In this document: piece after piece, positions 17,274 through 25,872 of the stretch | Layout: every line of letters starts with the position of its first letter | Position numbering within the stretch: the stretch's first letter is position 1 | Assembly: GCA_964561115.1 (NCBI GenBank) | Contig: CAZLOE010000009.1 | Coordinates: 1-48,297, forward strand | Length of the DNA stretch: 48,297 nucleotides | Direction of reading: 5' to 3' | From: CAZBSE01 sp964561115 | GTDB lineage: Bacteria > Actinomycetota > Humimicrobiia > Humimicrobiales > Humimicrobiaceae | Position numbers and translations under genes: made by a program | The notes under the pieces: model-generated | Told to the model about the DNA's origin: nothing | Databases searched by the model: none | Seen by the model: the letters and a program-made list of their open reading frames with translations, nothing else

Positions 17274-18872
17274 TCACTCGTTAACTACTTCCTGCCACTC
17301 TGCTTTTGTAATTATTGTTTCACCGCTACTGGAAGAATTCCCCGGCAGGTCAGAAGGTAAATTTTCTGATATATTATCCTCATAACAGACTTTGGAAAAA
17401 GAAGTATCAATATCCAGAACACCTCCTGCAATTAATGTACCTCTTACCACGCCTTTAGTTATTTTTATATTTCCTTTTGCAAGTGCCACCATATACATAG
17501 TAGGACTGCTGCAGCTTGGAGGTTGAACCCAATAATCACGCCAGATATCGGATTCAATTTCTCCATTTGATACAAATACTAATAAAGCATTCTCAGAGAA
17601 ATCATTTATATTTAAAGGTATAAGCTTCGTAAGAGTATTAATATTTCCGGTAGTATATATAATGCCCTTTCCCCTGTAATATATTTCATTAGTACTGGGT
17701 CCACCAGTACTAGGAACATACCATACATCAACTCCGATTTGAAGATTACCGTTTATGATGACATTTCCATTAACTTCCATAACGTATTTTTCACCTTCTT
17801 TTATAAAGCTCAAGCTATTTCCATTTAAATCCTGATAACTATAGGGAACATTCCGGTCATCTAATGTTAAATTACCATTGATAACTAATGCCGAACTTTG
17901 TACATCTGACCAGTATTCATCTATCAAAGCAGCTACATCATATCCTGGATCATCGAAAGTATATGTAAAGCTGTCATCACGTGTAGCATATATAGGCGCC
18001 CAGGGATCAGATGGCCATGGGGTAATAGTCCCATTGCATGATAGAATCAAATCTTTTCCGGATTCCCCTATACGGGCACTTCCACTCATACTGATATCAC
18101 CCATTACGATCATCGGACTTACCAGGCTATCATCTATGTAAGTCCCACCGGATATTGTAAGATCACCTGCTATATTGATTTGACCCCCTTTTATTTTTGC
18201 ACTCCCTTCCATTACAACGTTCCCACCTACAGACAGAGATTCCGGGTTTATATTAGTCGTATCACCTGACATATACAAATTTCCTTTTACAACTATCGGA
18301 CCTGCACCATATTCCTGTAATATAGCTGAACCTGCTGTAAGGTTAAGATCACCTTCCGTATAAAAAGGACCGTCTAGAGGTTTATAATTACCGCTAAAAG
18401 TCGCTGTTTGACCTGTAAATACATAGTCATAAATACCAAGTATGGGACCCTGCTGTAAAACATTTACTTTTACCCTGACTGTCCTTTCCATTCCACTTTT
18501 ATCAATGCCTTTGGAAGTTATTATGTACCAGGAAAATCCACTATCGCTGTGGTATTTATAATCAACTATAAAACTTCCCTGCACTTCACTGCCATCATCT
18601 ATTTCTTCAGTATATGGGCTTGATGGAAGAGGGACATCTTCATTATAATATTTATCTATATTCAAAAACATATCTGAAAGCCCAGCTTCTGCAAAGTTAA
18701 ATGCCCTTGATTGATCCTCATCAAGTTCAGTAAAGCCTATATCCCTAAAAATATATCCCATCATAGCCATGGTCAATAATATTACTACAAATCCCATCAT
18801 CAAAACTAATGTAAAAGTACTGCCTTCCTTCTCTTTTATAAAATTTTTTATTTTTTTAATAATCTTATTCAT
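17274..18872 (-). CDS. PilX-like minor pilin with beta-helical repeat region
   Basis: A 532-residue pilus-assembly protein. The N terminus is prepilin-like (KEKEG then a hydrophobic helix, about 20-42), but residue +5 after Gly17 is not glutamate. The AFNFAEAGLSDM block (57-68) is typical of PilX N-terminal domains. Residues about 165-275 contain repeats of the form 'GN/D-hydrophobic-x-hydrophobic-SG' (GNLYMSG, GNVVMEG, GDLTISG, GDISMSG) at intervals of roughly 20-27, like the right-handed beta-helix of polymer-forming proteins; more appear at 330-380. It abuts the PilW-like gene with no gap and has AAGGA upstream. It probably caps or decorates the pilus tip; adhesion is an inference. Confidence 0.75.
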   Translation of the reverse strand: MNKIIKKIKNFIKEKEGSTFTLVLMMGFVVILLTMAMMGYIFRDIGFTELDEDQSRAFNFAEAGLSDMFLNIDKYYNEDVPLPSSPYTEEIDDGSEVQGSFIVDYKYHSDSGFSWYIITSKGIDKSGMERTVRVKVNVLQQGPILGIYDYVFTGQTATFSGNYKPLDGPFYTEGDLNLTAGSAILQEYGAGPIVVKGNLYMSGDTTNINPESLSVGGNVVMEGSAKIKGGQINIAGDLTISGGTYIDDSLVSPMIVMGDISMSGSARIGESGKDLILSCNGTITPWPSDPWAPIYATRDDSFTYTFDDPGYDVAALIDEYWSDVQSSALVINGNLTLDDRNVPYSYQDLNGNSLSFIKEGEKYVMEVNGNVIINGNLQIGVDVWYVPSTGGPSTNEIYYRGKGIIYTTGNINTLTKLIPLNINDFSENALLVFVSNGEIESDIWRDYWVQPPSCSSPTMYMVALAKGNIKITKGVVRGTLIAGGVLDIDTSFSKVCYEDNISENLPSDLPGNSSSSGETIITKAEWQEVVNE

Positions 18873-19451
18873 TTAAATCTCATTCCTTAAATATATTGTT
18901 GTGTCTAAATTCATGGTTCTGTTGCTTTCCCCTCCGCTCTGATCAATGGATATATGAACATCGATCAATCTTATATCATCTTTATATTCTTCCACAGGTA
19001 CATCCATTCCCCCTTCGGGAGTATTTACACCTGTATAATAGGTGAACAGGTTATTATCTATTACACGGGTTGCTGCTACTTTTGCTTCACCGTCATCTAT
19101 TTCCCTATATAGATCATAATATCCGTCATCATGAAGTTGTAAGTAATAATGAACCAATTCAATTCCTTCATCGGCATCTACATTGCTTTTAAATGTTATC
19201 TCTTCGTCATTTGCCGTACTTATATTTACAGCCTCTCTTAAATCCTTGCTTATCCTGTAAACTACTACCCTGGCATCAATTTCATTAGTAGTTATGTCAA
19301 TAATATCTTTTGAAGCGTTGGCTGACAGAAGAAAGGTAGCAGAAACCACAGTAACCACAACGACCATCAACAATACAACTAGCAAAAGCTCGATAATCGT
19401 GAACCCTTTAGAATCCTTTATTTTTTTGTTAAGATACAGTAGTGACTTCAT
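18873..19451 (-). CDS. PilW-like minor prepilin
   Basis: A type IV minor pilin or pseudopilin. The class III signal is KDSKG-FTIIELLLVV with Glu at +5 of the mature protein, followed by a hydrophobic helix. The rest is a small globular domain of about 150 residues (SKDLREAVNISTANDEEITF...), resembling PilW/PulJ-type minor pilins. I place the start at ATG 19451, giving a 16-residue leader; an ATG at 19481 would give a 26-residue leader and a longer overlap with the upstream gene. Neither has a strong Shine-Dalgarno (GCGGA at 7 nt for 19451). Processed by the prepilin peptidase at 27058-27816. Confidence 0.82.
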   Translation of the reverse strand: MKSLLYLNKKIKDSKGFTIIELLLVVLLMVVVVTVVSATFLLSANASKDIIDITTNEIDARVVVYRISKDLREAVNISTANDEEITFKSNVDADEGIELVHYYLQLHDDGYYDLYREIDDGEAKVAATRVIDNNLFTYYTGVNTPEGGMDVPVEEYKDDIRLIDVHISIDQSGGESNRTMNLDTTIYLRNEI

Positions 19452-20730
19452 TGCTTGGTCCGCTTTCTGTTTCATCTTCATATATAGCTGTTATAAAAAA
19501 AGTATAATTATTTTTACCAATTTTATTACTAAAACTTGTACCAGTAGTTCTGCCAACTTCAGATCCGTTTCTATACACTACATACTCAACAATCGAGAGC
19601 TGGGTATCTGGTGCATCCCATGCAAGATTAACATTTCTATTATTTCCGCCCCCGGAATATCCTGTAATACTAAGATTCTGTGGAGGGGGGTGTTCGACTT
19701 CTATTTCTGTAGAAACTGTATTACTTGGATCACTTTCAATCTCATCGGTATATACTGCAGTAACATAAAAACTATGATTATCATCATCTCCTGGATAACA
19801 AACATACAATTCTGTAAAGGAGTCTCCTTCTAATGCACCGTCCATATAAACATTATATTTATCTATTTCCTTTTCCGTATCAGGAGCTTCCCATACTAAT
19901 TTGATCTCTCTTCCACTTCCAGAACCGGTATCATATTCGATTGACAGGTTTACCGGTGCCGGGTGTTCGACTTCTATTTCTGTAGAAACTGTATTACTTG
20001 GATCACTTTCAATCTCATCGGTATATACTGCAGTAACATAAAAACTATGATTATCATCATCTCCTGGATAACAAACATACAATTCTGTAAAGGAGTCTCC
20101 TTCTAATGCACCGTCCATATAAACATTATATTTATCTATTTCCTTTTCCGTATCAGGAGCTTCCCATACTAATTTGATCTCTCTTCCACTTCCAGAACCG
20201 GTATCATATTCGATTGACAGGTTTACCGGTGCCGGGTGTTCGACTTCTCCAGAACCTTCCTGTCCCTCTAAAAAATAAATTTGTGTTATTAATGTAACAG
20301 GAATATTCATCGGTTCTTTAAAAATAGTCAATTCTACCTGCTTGTAGCTGTTTTCTTCTCCATCTACCCAGGTTATGGCATAATCAATGTCATAACCATC
20401 CTCCTCCAGTTCAGGATGATCACCTAACCAGGCATCATATCCAGAACCTCCTTCTTCAACCAATTCAACATCATCATATTCCATGTTTTTAAGCAGTTCC
20501 AGCTTTTCATTGGCAACAGCCAGCGATAGTGTCTTTGCCTTATCTGTCTGTATTACATCAACCGAAACTATGGTGCCCCTGACAAGGACTACGGTTAGTA
20601 TAGCTATTATTAAAAGAGCTATTACCACTTCAATAAGGGTAAATCCGCTTTCCTTCTTTAGAATACGGTTTATTTTATTTTTTTTCATTTTATTAAGGAA
20701 ATAAAATCTTTTAATATCTCTCAAATTCAT
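19429..20730 (-). CDS. PilV-like minor prepilin with three fibronectin-III-like domains
   Basis: A 433-residue minor pilin. The signal is KKESG-FTLIEVVIALL, cleaved after Gly29 with Glu34 at +5. A pilin core (about 30-160) is followed by three domains of about 90 residues at roughly 163-253, 254-344 and 345-433. Each has the fibronectin type III look ('P.NLS...G......L.W.APDT...I..Y.VY..G.......T.......Y.V.A.Y.D..ES.PSN'). Domains 1 and 2 are identical in protein and DNA; domain 3 is divergent. Start ATG 20730 has AGAGGA about 8 nt upstream, giving a long 29-residue leader. It is 3 bp after aroQ. The domains likely project from the fibre and bind ligands; that is an inference. Confidence 0.85.
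   Translation of the reverse strand: MNLRDIKRFYFLNKMKKNKINRILKKESGFTLIEVVIALLIIAILTVVLVRGTIVSVDVIQTDKAKTLSLAVANEKLELLKNMEYDDVELVEEGGSGYDAWLGDHPELEEDGYDIDYAITWVDGEENSYKQVELTIFKEPMNIPVTLITQIYFLEGQEGSGEVEHPAPVNLSIEYDTGSGSGREIKLVWEAPDTEKEIDKYNVYMDGALEGDSFTELYVCYPGDDDNHSFYVTAVYTDEIESDPSNTVSTEIEVEHPAPVNLSIEYDTGSGSGREIKLVWEAPDTEKEIDKYNVYMDGALEGDSFTELYVCYPGDDDNHSFYVTAVYTDEIESDPSNTVSTEIEVEHPPPQNLSITGYSGGGNNRNVNLAWDAPDTQLSIVEYVVYRNGSEVGRTTGTSFSNKIGKNNYTFFITAIYEDETESGPSNEVTTVS
19691..19963 (-). repeat. Direct tandem repeat, copy A (273 bp, FnIII domain)
   Basis: One of two adjacent 273-bp units (91 codons). I compared both base by base and saw no difference. In the protein it is the second FnIII-like domain. 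The first 12 bases of the unit recur once more at 20237, marking the end of the duplicated segment. Confidence 0.97.
19964..20236 (-). repeat. Direct tandem repeat, copy B (273 bp, FnIII domain)
   Basis: Second copy of the 273-bp unit, identical to 19691-19963 even at synonymous sites. It encodes the first FnIII-like domain. The unit length is a multiple of three, so gain or loss of copies by slippage or recombination keeps the frame. Confidence 0.97.
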
Positions 20731-20733
20731 ATT

Positions 20734-21159
20734 CTATTCCTCTATTATATGACTTAATGCTATCTTATACACACTTAACCCAAATCCAACTATACTACCA
20801 CTCACGGCCGGCGATATTACTGATTTTGACCTCCACTCTTCCCTGGCAAAAATATTTGATATATGCACTTCAATAGTCGGAATTTTACTTGCGACTATAG
20901 CATCGCGTATTCCGTAACTATAATGAGTTAGTGCACCAGGATTTATTATTATGAAATCAATATTCTTTATGCACTGTTGTATCTTATCAATTATCTCGCC
21001 CTCATGATTTGACTGGAAATACGACAGCTCTACCTTACCTTCTGCCATCTTTTTCAGTTCTTTTTCCAAATCATCAAAACTTTTACTACCATATATCTTT
21101 TCTTCCCTTTTCCCCAGCAAATTAAGATTAGGGCCGTTTATTATAATGACTTTTTTCAT
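20734..21159 (-). CDS. aroQ: 3-dehydroquinate dehydratase, type II
   Basis: The third shikimate-pathway step, 3-dehydroquinate to 3-dehydroshikimate, by the small dodecameric type II enzyme (141 residues). Motifs: INGPNLNLLG (7-16), catalytic Tyr23, QSNHEGEIID (49-58), INPGALTHYS (72-81) with Asn74, EVHISNIFARE with His99, and Arg110. Normal length. It follows aroB after 91 bp and is 3 bp from the minor prepilin gene, so aroQ and three pilins probably share a transcript. In mycobacteria aroD (type II) holds the same place between aroB and pepQ. Confidence 0.95.
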   Translation of the reverse strand: MKKVIIINGPNLNLLGKREEKIYGSKSFDDLEKELKKMAEGKVELSYFQSNHEGEIIDKIQQCIKNIDFIIINPGALTHYSYGIRDAIVASKIPTIEVHISNIFAREEWRSKSVISPAVSGSIVGFGLSVYKIALSHIIEE

Positions 21160-21250
21160 TGTACTTTATATCCCGGCTTTCCGGCTGTTTTTAATCCCTA
21201 TTTCGTCTTTTAATAATTATTATTGTAATTATTATTTTCTATATATATAT

Positions 21251-22366
21251 TTATAAGTAATTATACATACTTTTATTAATATTATCAACAATCATTTTTT
21301 TTCCAACATCGTAATAAAAAACAGGTTTGTTTATGCCATTAAGCAGTATAAATTTATTTTGCGAGGTTTTAAATTTTTTGTCATATTTTAAGGCACTTAT
21401 TATTTTTTCGGCACTAATCCCTGGTATTTTATAGGGAAGTTTAAGCTTTTTATACAGCTTTAGCACATCATTTAATACTTTTTTATCAATCAGCCCCAGT
21501 GAAATTGAAATATTAATTGCAATGATCATTCCAATACTGACAGCCTCTCCATGACTTACTCTCTTGAGATCAAATGCGTTTTCTATGCAGTGCCCTATGG
21601 TATGCCCGAAATTTAGAAGGTTTCTGTAATTTAGATCAAATTCATCCTTTGCTACCACTTTTACTTTTATGCAGCAGCAGTCATATATGATATTTTCAAA
21701 GACTTTAGTTTTAATTAACCTTATCAGCCTGTCTTTCCTTTTGTTATCAATCGTTTTTAAAAGCCTGTCAAGTATATCCTTTTTAAAAACCATTCCATAT
21801 TTGACTACTTCAGCCAACCCGTTTATGATTTCATCCTCCTTAAGGGTATAGATTATAGTGGGATCGATTACTATCATATGTGGTTGATAAAAACTTCCTA
21901 TTATATTCTTTATATTCCTGTAATTAACTGCAACTTTCCCTCCTATGCTACTGTCAACCTGACTGATAATTGTAGTCGGGAAATGTACCAGTTTTATTCC
22001 CCTGTGGAAGGTCGAAGCTGCAAACCCTGCCAGGTCCCCTATCACTCCACCGCCAAACGCTACTAAAATATCATTTCTGTGAATATTAAAATCAATCAGT
22101 TTTTTATATATAAAATCTGCACTGTTTAAATTTTTATATTCTTCACCGTCTTTCAGGACTATAATTTTGAAAGGCATCAAACATTTTTTTAAAAAAGATT
22201 TTATTTTTTTTCCATATATTCCAAATACTGTATCATTCGTAACCAGTGCAATTTTTTCTGCATCACTGAATCTCTTTTTGCTCAATTCCGGAAAATCCTT
22301 ATAGATTTTAGGATTAAGGTATATGGGATAATTTCTAAGTTTGGTTTTGGCTGTAATGATTTTCAT
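21251..22366 (-). CDS. aroB: 3-dehydroquinate synthase
   Basis: Second shikimate-pathway enzyme (371 residues), NAD- and metal-dependent, converting DAHP to 3-dehydroquinate. Recognised by DGEEYKNLNSADFIY, the NAD-binding VAFGGGVIGDLAGFAASTFHRG (shown in part), PTTIISQVDSSIGGKVAVN, and metal ligands in GLAEVVKYG, FGHTIGHCIE and SHGEAVSIGM. Length is normal. The C-terminal codons run into a very AT-rich gap (21160-21250) containing only a 4-bp CCGG hairpin and no convincing terminator. Coupled to aroK with 7 bp between them. Confidence 0.96.
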   Translation of the reverse strand: MKIITAKTKLRNYPIYLNPKIYKDFPELSKKRFSDAEKIALVTNDTVFGIYGKKIKSFLKKCLMPFKIIVLKDGEEYKNLNSADFIYKKLIDFNIHRNDILVAFGGGVIGDLAGFAASTFHRGIKLVHFPTTIISQVDSSIGGKVAVNYRNIKNIIGSFYQPHMIVIDPTIIYTLKEDEIINGLAEVVKYGMVFKKDILDRLLKTIDNKRKDRLIRLIKTKVFENIIYDCCCIKVKVVAKDEFDLNYRNLLNFGHTIGHCIENAFDLKRVSHGEAVSIGMIIAINISISLGLIDKKVLNDVLKLYKKLKLPYKIPGISAEKIISALKYDKKFKTSQNKFILLNGINKPVFYYDVGKKMIVDNINKSMYNYL

Positions 22367-22373
22367 CTATTTC

Positions 22374-22886
22374 TTAAGCTTTAAGCCTGGCTATTATCTC
22401 ATCAGCAGTCTGCCCGGCACTTCTTTTAGAATTGCTCACAACCAGATCGGCATATTTTCTGTACATAACGTCTCTTTTAGCGAGTAATTTTTTTATAGTT
22501 TCTTCTCTCTGACCTACTTCAAGCAGCGGTCTGTCTTTAACATATTTAAGGCGTTCCAGTGCATCCTGGACGGATATCTCCAGATAAACTACTACTCCGC
22601 TTTTTCTTATGATATCCATGTTCTCTTTTCTTTTTACTATTCCTCCCCCACAGGCAAAGACACAATTTTTATTTTTATATATTTTATCCACTACTTTTGT
22701 CTCTATATCCCTGAAATATTTTTCTCCACCTATCTTGAATATATCCTTTATTTTTTTACCCTGGTCAATCTCGATTACCCTGTCCAGATCAATAAATCTA
22801 AATCCCAGCTTAACTGCTAATATTTTTCCTACTGTACTCTTTCCGGAACCCATAAAACCGGTAATATATATATTATTAAAATCCAT
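22374..22886 (-). CDS. aroK: Shikimate kinase
   Basis: Shikimate kinase (170 residues) phosphorylates shikimate at the 3-OH. P-loop GFMGSGKST (10-18), shikimate-binding Asp in DLDRVIE, CGGGIV (glycine triad) and lid arginine in KDRPLLE. Normal length. aroC, aroK and aroB are consecutive with gaps of 8 and 7 bp, a conserved arrangement in Actinomycetota and beyond. Confidence 0.95.
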   Translation of the reverse strand: MDFNNIYITGFMGSGKSTVGKILAVKLGFRFIDLDRVIEIDQGKKIKDIFKIGGEKYFRDIETKVVDKIYKNKNCVFACGGGIVKRKENMDIIRKSGVVVYLEISVQDALERLKYVKDRPLLEVGQREETIKKLLAKRDVMYRKYADLVVSNSKRSAGQTADEIIARLKA

Positions 22887-22894
22887 AAAGATAT

Positions 22895-24061
22895 TTAAAC
22901 TTTTTCAAGGTATCTTTTATAGTTGTTATAGTTTTCCAGAATCTCTGTTATGTTATCTTTTCCAAACTTTTCCTGAATTGAATTTAATATCTCTATAGAA
23001 ATCATTGATTCACCTACTATAGAAGCACTTGGTACCGCACATATATCCGATCTTTCCTTTAGACTTACAACATCTTCCTTGCTCTTTATATTTACGGTAT
23101 GTAGTCCTTTTCCTGTGGTAGGTATGGGTTTCATATAAGCTGTTATAACCACATGTGCTCCATTGGTCATCCCGCCTTCTATTCCTCCCGCCCTATTTTT
23201 TTTTCTATAGAACCCATCGCTTTTTTTATAATATATCTCATCATGAAAATGAGTTCCGGTCTTCTTGGCCGTGTTAAATCCTTCTCCTATTTCTACTCCC
23301 TTAACTGATGGTATACTCATAAAAGCTCCTGCTATTTTCCCGTCAATTCTTCTGTCCCATTGAGAATATGATCCCAGACCTGGAGGGACTCCTGTAGCAA
23401 CCACTTTAAAACTTCCTCCCAGACTATCTTTATTTTTTTCTGCTTTTTTTATCTCCTGCTTCATCTGCAAGCTCACCTTTTTATCAGGGCATCTTACCTC
23501 GGACTTTTCAATTTCTTTTAAGATTTTATCTGTTATTGTTATATCCTCACTGAATATTTTCTTACCGATTCGGGTAACATAGCTTAATATGTTTATCCCC
23601 AATAGCTTTAGTACAGTCTTTGCAAATGCACCCGTGCAGACCCTTGCTGCTGTTTCTCTTGCACTGCTTCTTTCTATTACATCCCTTAAATCACCTGACC
23701 TGTATTTCAAAAATCCTGTGAGGTCTGCATGTCCCGGTCTTGGATTTAACAGCTTCTTGCCTGAATTGCCACTGCCCGGCCCTTCAGGATTTATTTCCAT
23801 TATATCTTTCCAGTTTTCCCAGTCTTTATTCCTTATAATAAATGATATCGGTGAACCTATACTCCTGCCCTTTCTTACTCCGGAAATTATTTCTACCTGG
23901 TCATCCTCTATAGACATCCTTTCACTTCTCCCAAAAGTCTTTTGTCTCCTTTTCAGCTCATAATTCAGATAACCAATGTCTATTAAAACTCCGGAGGGAT
24001 AGTCATCTATAATTCCTGCAAGGCATTTACCATGAGATTCACCGGCAGTTAGAAATCTCAA
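22895..24061 (-). CDS. aroC: Chorismate synthase
   Basis: FMN-dependent last step to chorismate (388 residues). MRFLTAGESHG is the canonical N terminus with His10, and it shows that TTG 24061 is the true start (AAGGA 10 nt upstream). Further signatures: the RPGHADLTG.LKY block, RSSARETAARV, and near the C terminus GGIEGGMTNGAHVVI followed by MKPIPTT. Product feeds aromatic amino acids, folate and, by way of prephenate, the tRNA hydroxylation proposed for the U32 gene at 33251-34480. It is preceded directly by pilus genes. Confidence 0.97.
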   Translation of the reverse strand: MRFLTAGESHGKCLAGIIDDYPSGVLIDIGYLNYELKRRQKTFGRSERMSIEDDQVEIISGVRKGRSIGSPISFIIRNKDWENWKDIMEINPEGPGSGNSGKKLLNPRPGHADLTGFLKYRSGDLRDVIERSSARETAARVCTGAFAKTVLKLLGINILSYVTRIGKKIFSEDITITDKILKEIEKSEVRCPDKKVSLQMKQEIKKAEKNKDSLGGSFKVVATGVPPGLGSYSQWDRRIDGKIAGAFMSIPSVKGVEIGEGFNTAKKTGTHFHDEIYYKKSDGFYRKKNRAGGIEGGMTNGAHVVITAYMKPIPTTGKGLHTVNIKSKEDVVSLKERSDICAVPSASIVGESMISIEILNSIQEKFGKDNITEILENYNNYKRYLEKV

Positions 24062-24077
24062 AGATTATGCATCCTTT

Positions 24078-24596
24078 CTAATCATATAACACTGAACCCA
24101 TAAAAACAGTTAATGTATTATCACCTTTAAGCAGCACTATTGAGGTTTCATTGATTGCCTGGACAAAATAATAATATCCAAAGAGATCATTTTCTTTTAG
24201 CAGATAAAGATGGTCGTTGAAGCTTAATTCGGCATACTCGACTCCATCTGTGATATAAATTCTTTCCAATTCAAAGATATTTTTTTCTTCTTCTTCTTCA
24301 GTCTCTTCTTCAATATAAAACGGTTTAAAAGGATCCTTTATTGACTCGTCTACTAAGTCAATTTCTTCTTCAATAGCATAGCTCTTTTTTATGGCTATAT
24401 CTTCTTTACCTATTTCACTGATCTCTTTTTCATCTATCTCAACTTCCGGCAATTCCAGTTCGTCTTCTTCACTCATATATGATTCTTTTACTATACTGGT
24501 AAAGGAACAGCCTGTTATTACCTGGAACGCTGCCAGTAAAACCATTAAACTTAATATAAATATCGCCGGTTTTAATACTTTCTTAAAGTCTCTCAT
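24078..24596 (-). CDS. PilP-like lipoprotein
   Basis: A small lipoprotein (about 172 residues). Hydrophobic signal with lipobox VITGC (Cys30 from this start), then a long acidic linker rich in Glu and Ile, then SIKDPFKPFY, which matches the '[KR]DPFxPF' motif of PilP/GspC-type proteins, and a compact C-terminal domain with ERIYITDGVEYAELSFN. Position after pilM-pilN-pilO is the usual place of pilP. I chose ATG 24596; a GTG at 24605 is the alternative, and neither has a good Shine-Dalgarno. PilP normally links PilNO to the secretin, so its presence raises the question of an outer membrane. Confidence 0.68.
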   Translation of the reverse strand: MRDFKKVLKPAIFILSLMVLLAAFQVITGCSFTSIVKESYMSEEDELELPEVEIDEKEISEIGKEDIAIKKSYAIEEEIDLVDESIKDPFKPFYIEEETEEEEEKNIFELERIYITDGVEYAELSFNDHLYLLKENDLFGYYYFVQAINETSIVLLKGDNTLTVFMGSVLYD

Positions 24597-24597
24597 G

Positions 24598-25149
24598 CTA
24601 ATCACTTATATAATATAACTTTACAGTAACAAATACATTGAGGCTTTCATATTCTTCCACAACTGATTGTATTATGAAATCCTCGACTATTACTATCCTT
24701 GGCATTTTCTCAATAGTCCTGACAAAATTAATAATATTGTAGTAACTTCCTTCCAGTGAAAAATTTGCCTTGATCAATCTTTCCGGACTTTCTTCTTCTT
24801 CTTCTTCTTCTCCTCCTAAAGCCTGCTCCGCATAATCAACTGAATTTATAGTTATACCCGAAAATTTTGCAACATCATAGATATCATTGGTAAAAACACT
24901 TGTATCGTTTTCCGAAGGAAGCTGCATTGAATACGTCTGGTATTCGGCATTTAAAGTATTGTACTCATCCCTTACCAGTATAAGCTGGTTTAATCTATTT
25001 ATATTAGATCCGTTGTTTTCTCTTTCGGTTTCTATCGCCATGCTCGCTACTGTATTGGCAGAAAGATTTGGAATAATAAGCAGCAAAACCAATAACACAT
25101 TGATCACAAAAAATACAATTATTAAAATTATTTTTACTGTATTACTCAT
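24598..25149 (-). CDS. pilO: PilO-like type IV pilus alignment protein
   Basis: A bitopic inner-membrane protein (183 residues) with a short N terminus, one membrane helix (about 6-28), a coiled coil (about 45-85) and a ferredoxin-like periplasmic domain (about 95-183), including LEGSYYNIINFVRTIEKMPRIV, shown here in part, typical of PilO. It pairs with PilN as a dynamic ring that aligns the pilus machine. A poly-Glu run (about 118-124) comes from a TTC repeat on the plus strand. The 24-bp gap to pilN holds no clear ribosome site. Its stop codon overlaps the alternative start of the PilP-like gene. Confidence 0.85.
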   Translation of the reverse strand: MSNTVKIILIIVFFVINVLLVLLLIIPNLSANTVASMAIETERENNGSNINRLNQLILVRDEYNTLNAEYQTYSMQLPSENDTSVFTNDIYDVAKFSGITINSVDYAEQALGGEEEEEEESPERLIKANFSLEGSYYNIINFVRTIEKMPRIVIVEDFIIQSVVEEYESLNVFVTVKLYYISD

Positions 25150-25173
25150 AATTAAGTATAAGATTATATTTTA

Positions 25174-25872
25174 TTATTGCTCCATCGTATTTATTTCAGA
25201 TTCCAACACATCTTCTCCGCCATCACCTTCCTGAGTCTCAGCCTCTTCTTCTGCAGCTTTCTTATAAGGTTCGATGTCGTAGTAAGCGCTGATAGTAAAA
25301 AATATCACGTCAATATTTGACTCGGTTATCTGGTCTTTTGCCATATTGTTTAGTATTACATCACCCGTATAGGGAATATCCTTTATCTCTATTAGAAGCC
25401 TGGTTATGTCATTATAATCAACAGCATAGCCGCCTATGGTAAAAAACAATACTTTGGTCACCCCTTCCTGTTCGTCTTTCTTCTTATCAATATATTCATA
25501 TAGAGCACTGCTGTTTCCATCAATAAAATTTATGAATACATTATCCGGTATTCTTAATCCAAGATCATATAAAATCTCTGACCAGGATATCTCATTTTCC
25601 TGTAATGAATCCACCAGCTCTGATTTGACACCCACCTTATTTTTAAATTCTTCATATGTCTCAAGCTTTGTTATGTAACTGCTTACCTCTCTATTTACTC
25701 TACTGTAATTATCTAATTTCGGAGCAAGGTTACTATTTGCATTTATTAAAAATATGGATAAAGCTCCCAAGAGTACAGCGGCTACCACAAATAATATTAT
25801 TAATATATTGAATATAACGCCTTTTACATCTTTAACTTTTACTTCTTTTGGGAGAAGGTTTATTGTCTTCAT
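25174..25872 (-). CDS. pilN: PilN-like type IV pilus assembly protein
   Basis: Inner-membrane protein of 232 residues. The N terminus MKTINLLPKE carries the INLLP motif that docks on PilM, followed by a single membrane helix (about 22-44), a coiled-coil segment (about 50-80) and a globular domain with EISWSEILYDLGLRIPDNVFIN (shown in part), characteristic of PilN. The last 30 residues form an acidic tail (EEEAETQEGDGGED). Starts at ATG inside the last codons of pilM (4-bp overlap) with AGAGG upstream, so expression is coupled. Confidence 0.88.
   Translation of the reverse strand: MKTINLLPKEVKVKDVKGVIFNILIILFVVAAVLLGALSIFLINANSNLAPKLDNYSRVNREVSSYITKLETYEEFKNKVGVKSELVDSLQENEISWSEILYDLGLRIPDNVFINFIDGNSSALYEYIDKKKDEQEGVTKVLFFTIGGYAVDYNDITRLLIEIKDIPYTGDVILNNMAKDQITESNIDVIFFTISAYYDIEPYKKAAEEEAETQEGDGGEDVLESEINTMEQ

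Noticed and set aside
21160..21250. Terminator or attenuator between aroB and aroQ
   Set aside because: Only a 4-bp CCGG hairpin and an AT-only inverted repeat are present, without a GC stem plus T-run.
24780..24825. TTC/CTT trinucleotide repeat in pilO as a microsatellite switch
   Set aside because: It is in frame and encodes a Glu run; length changes would not shift the frame, and similar acidic runs occur in neighbours.
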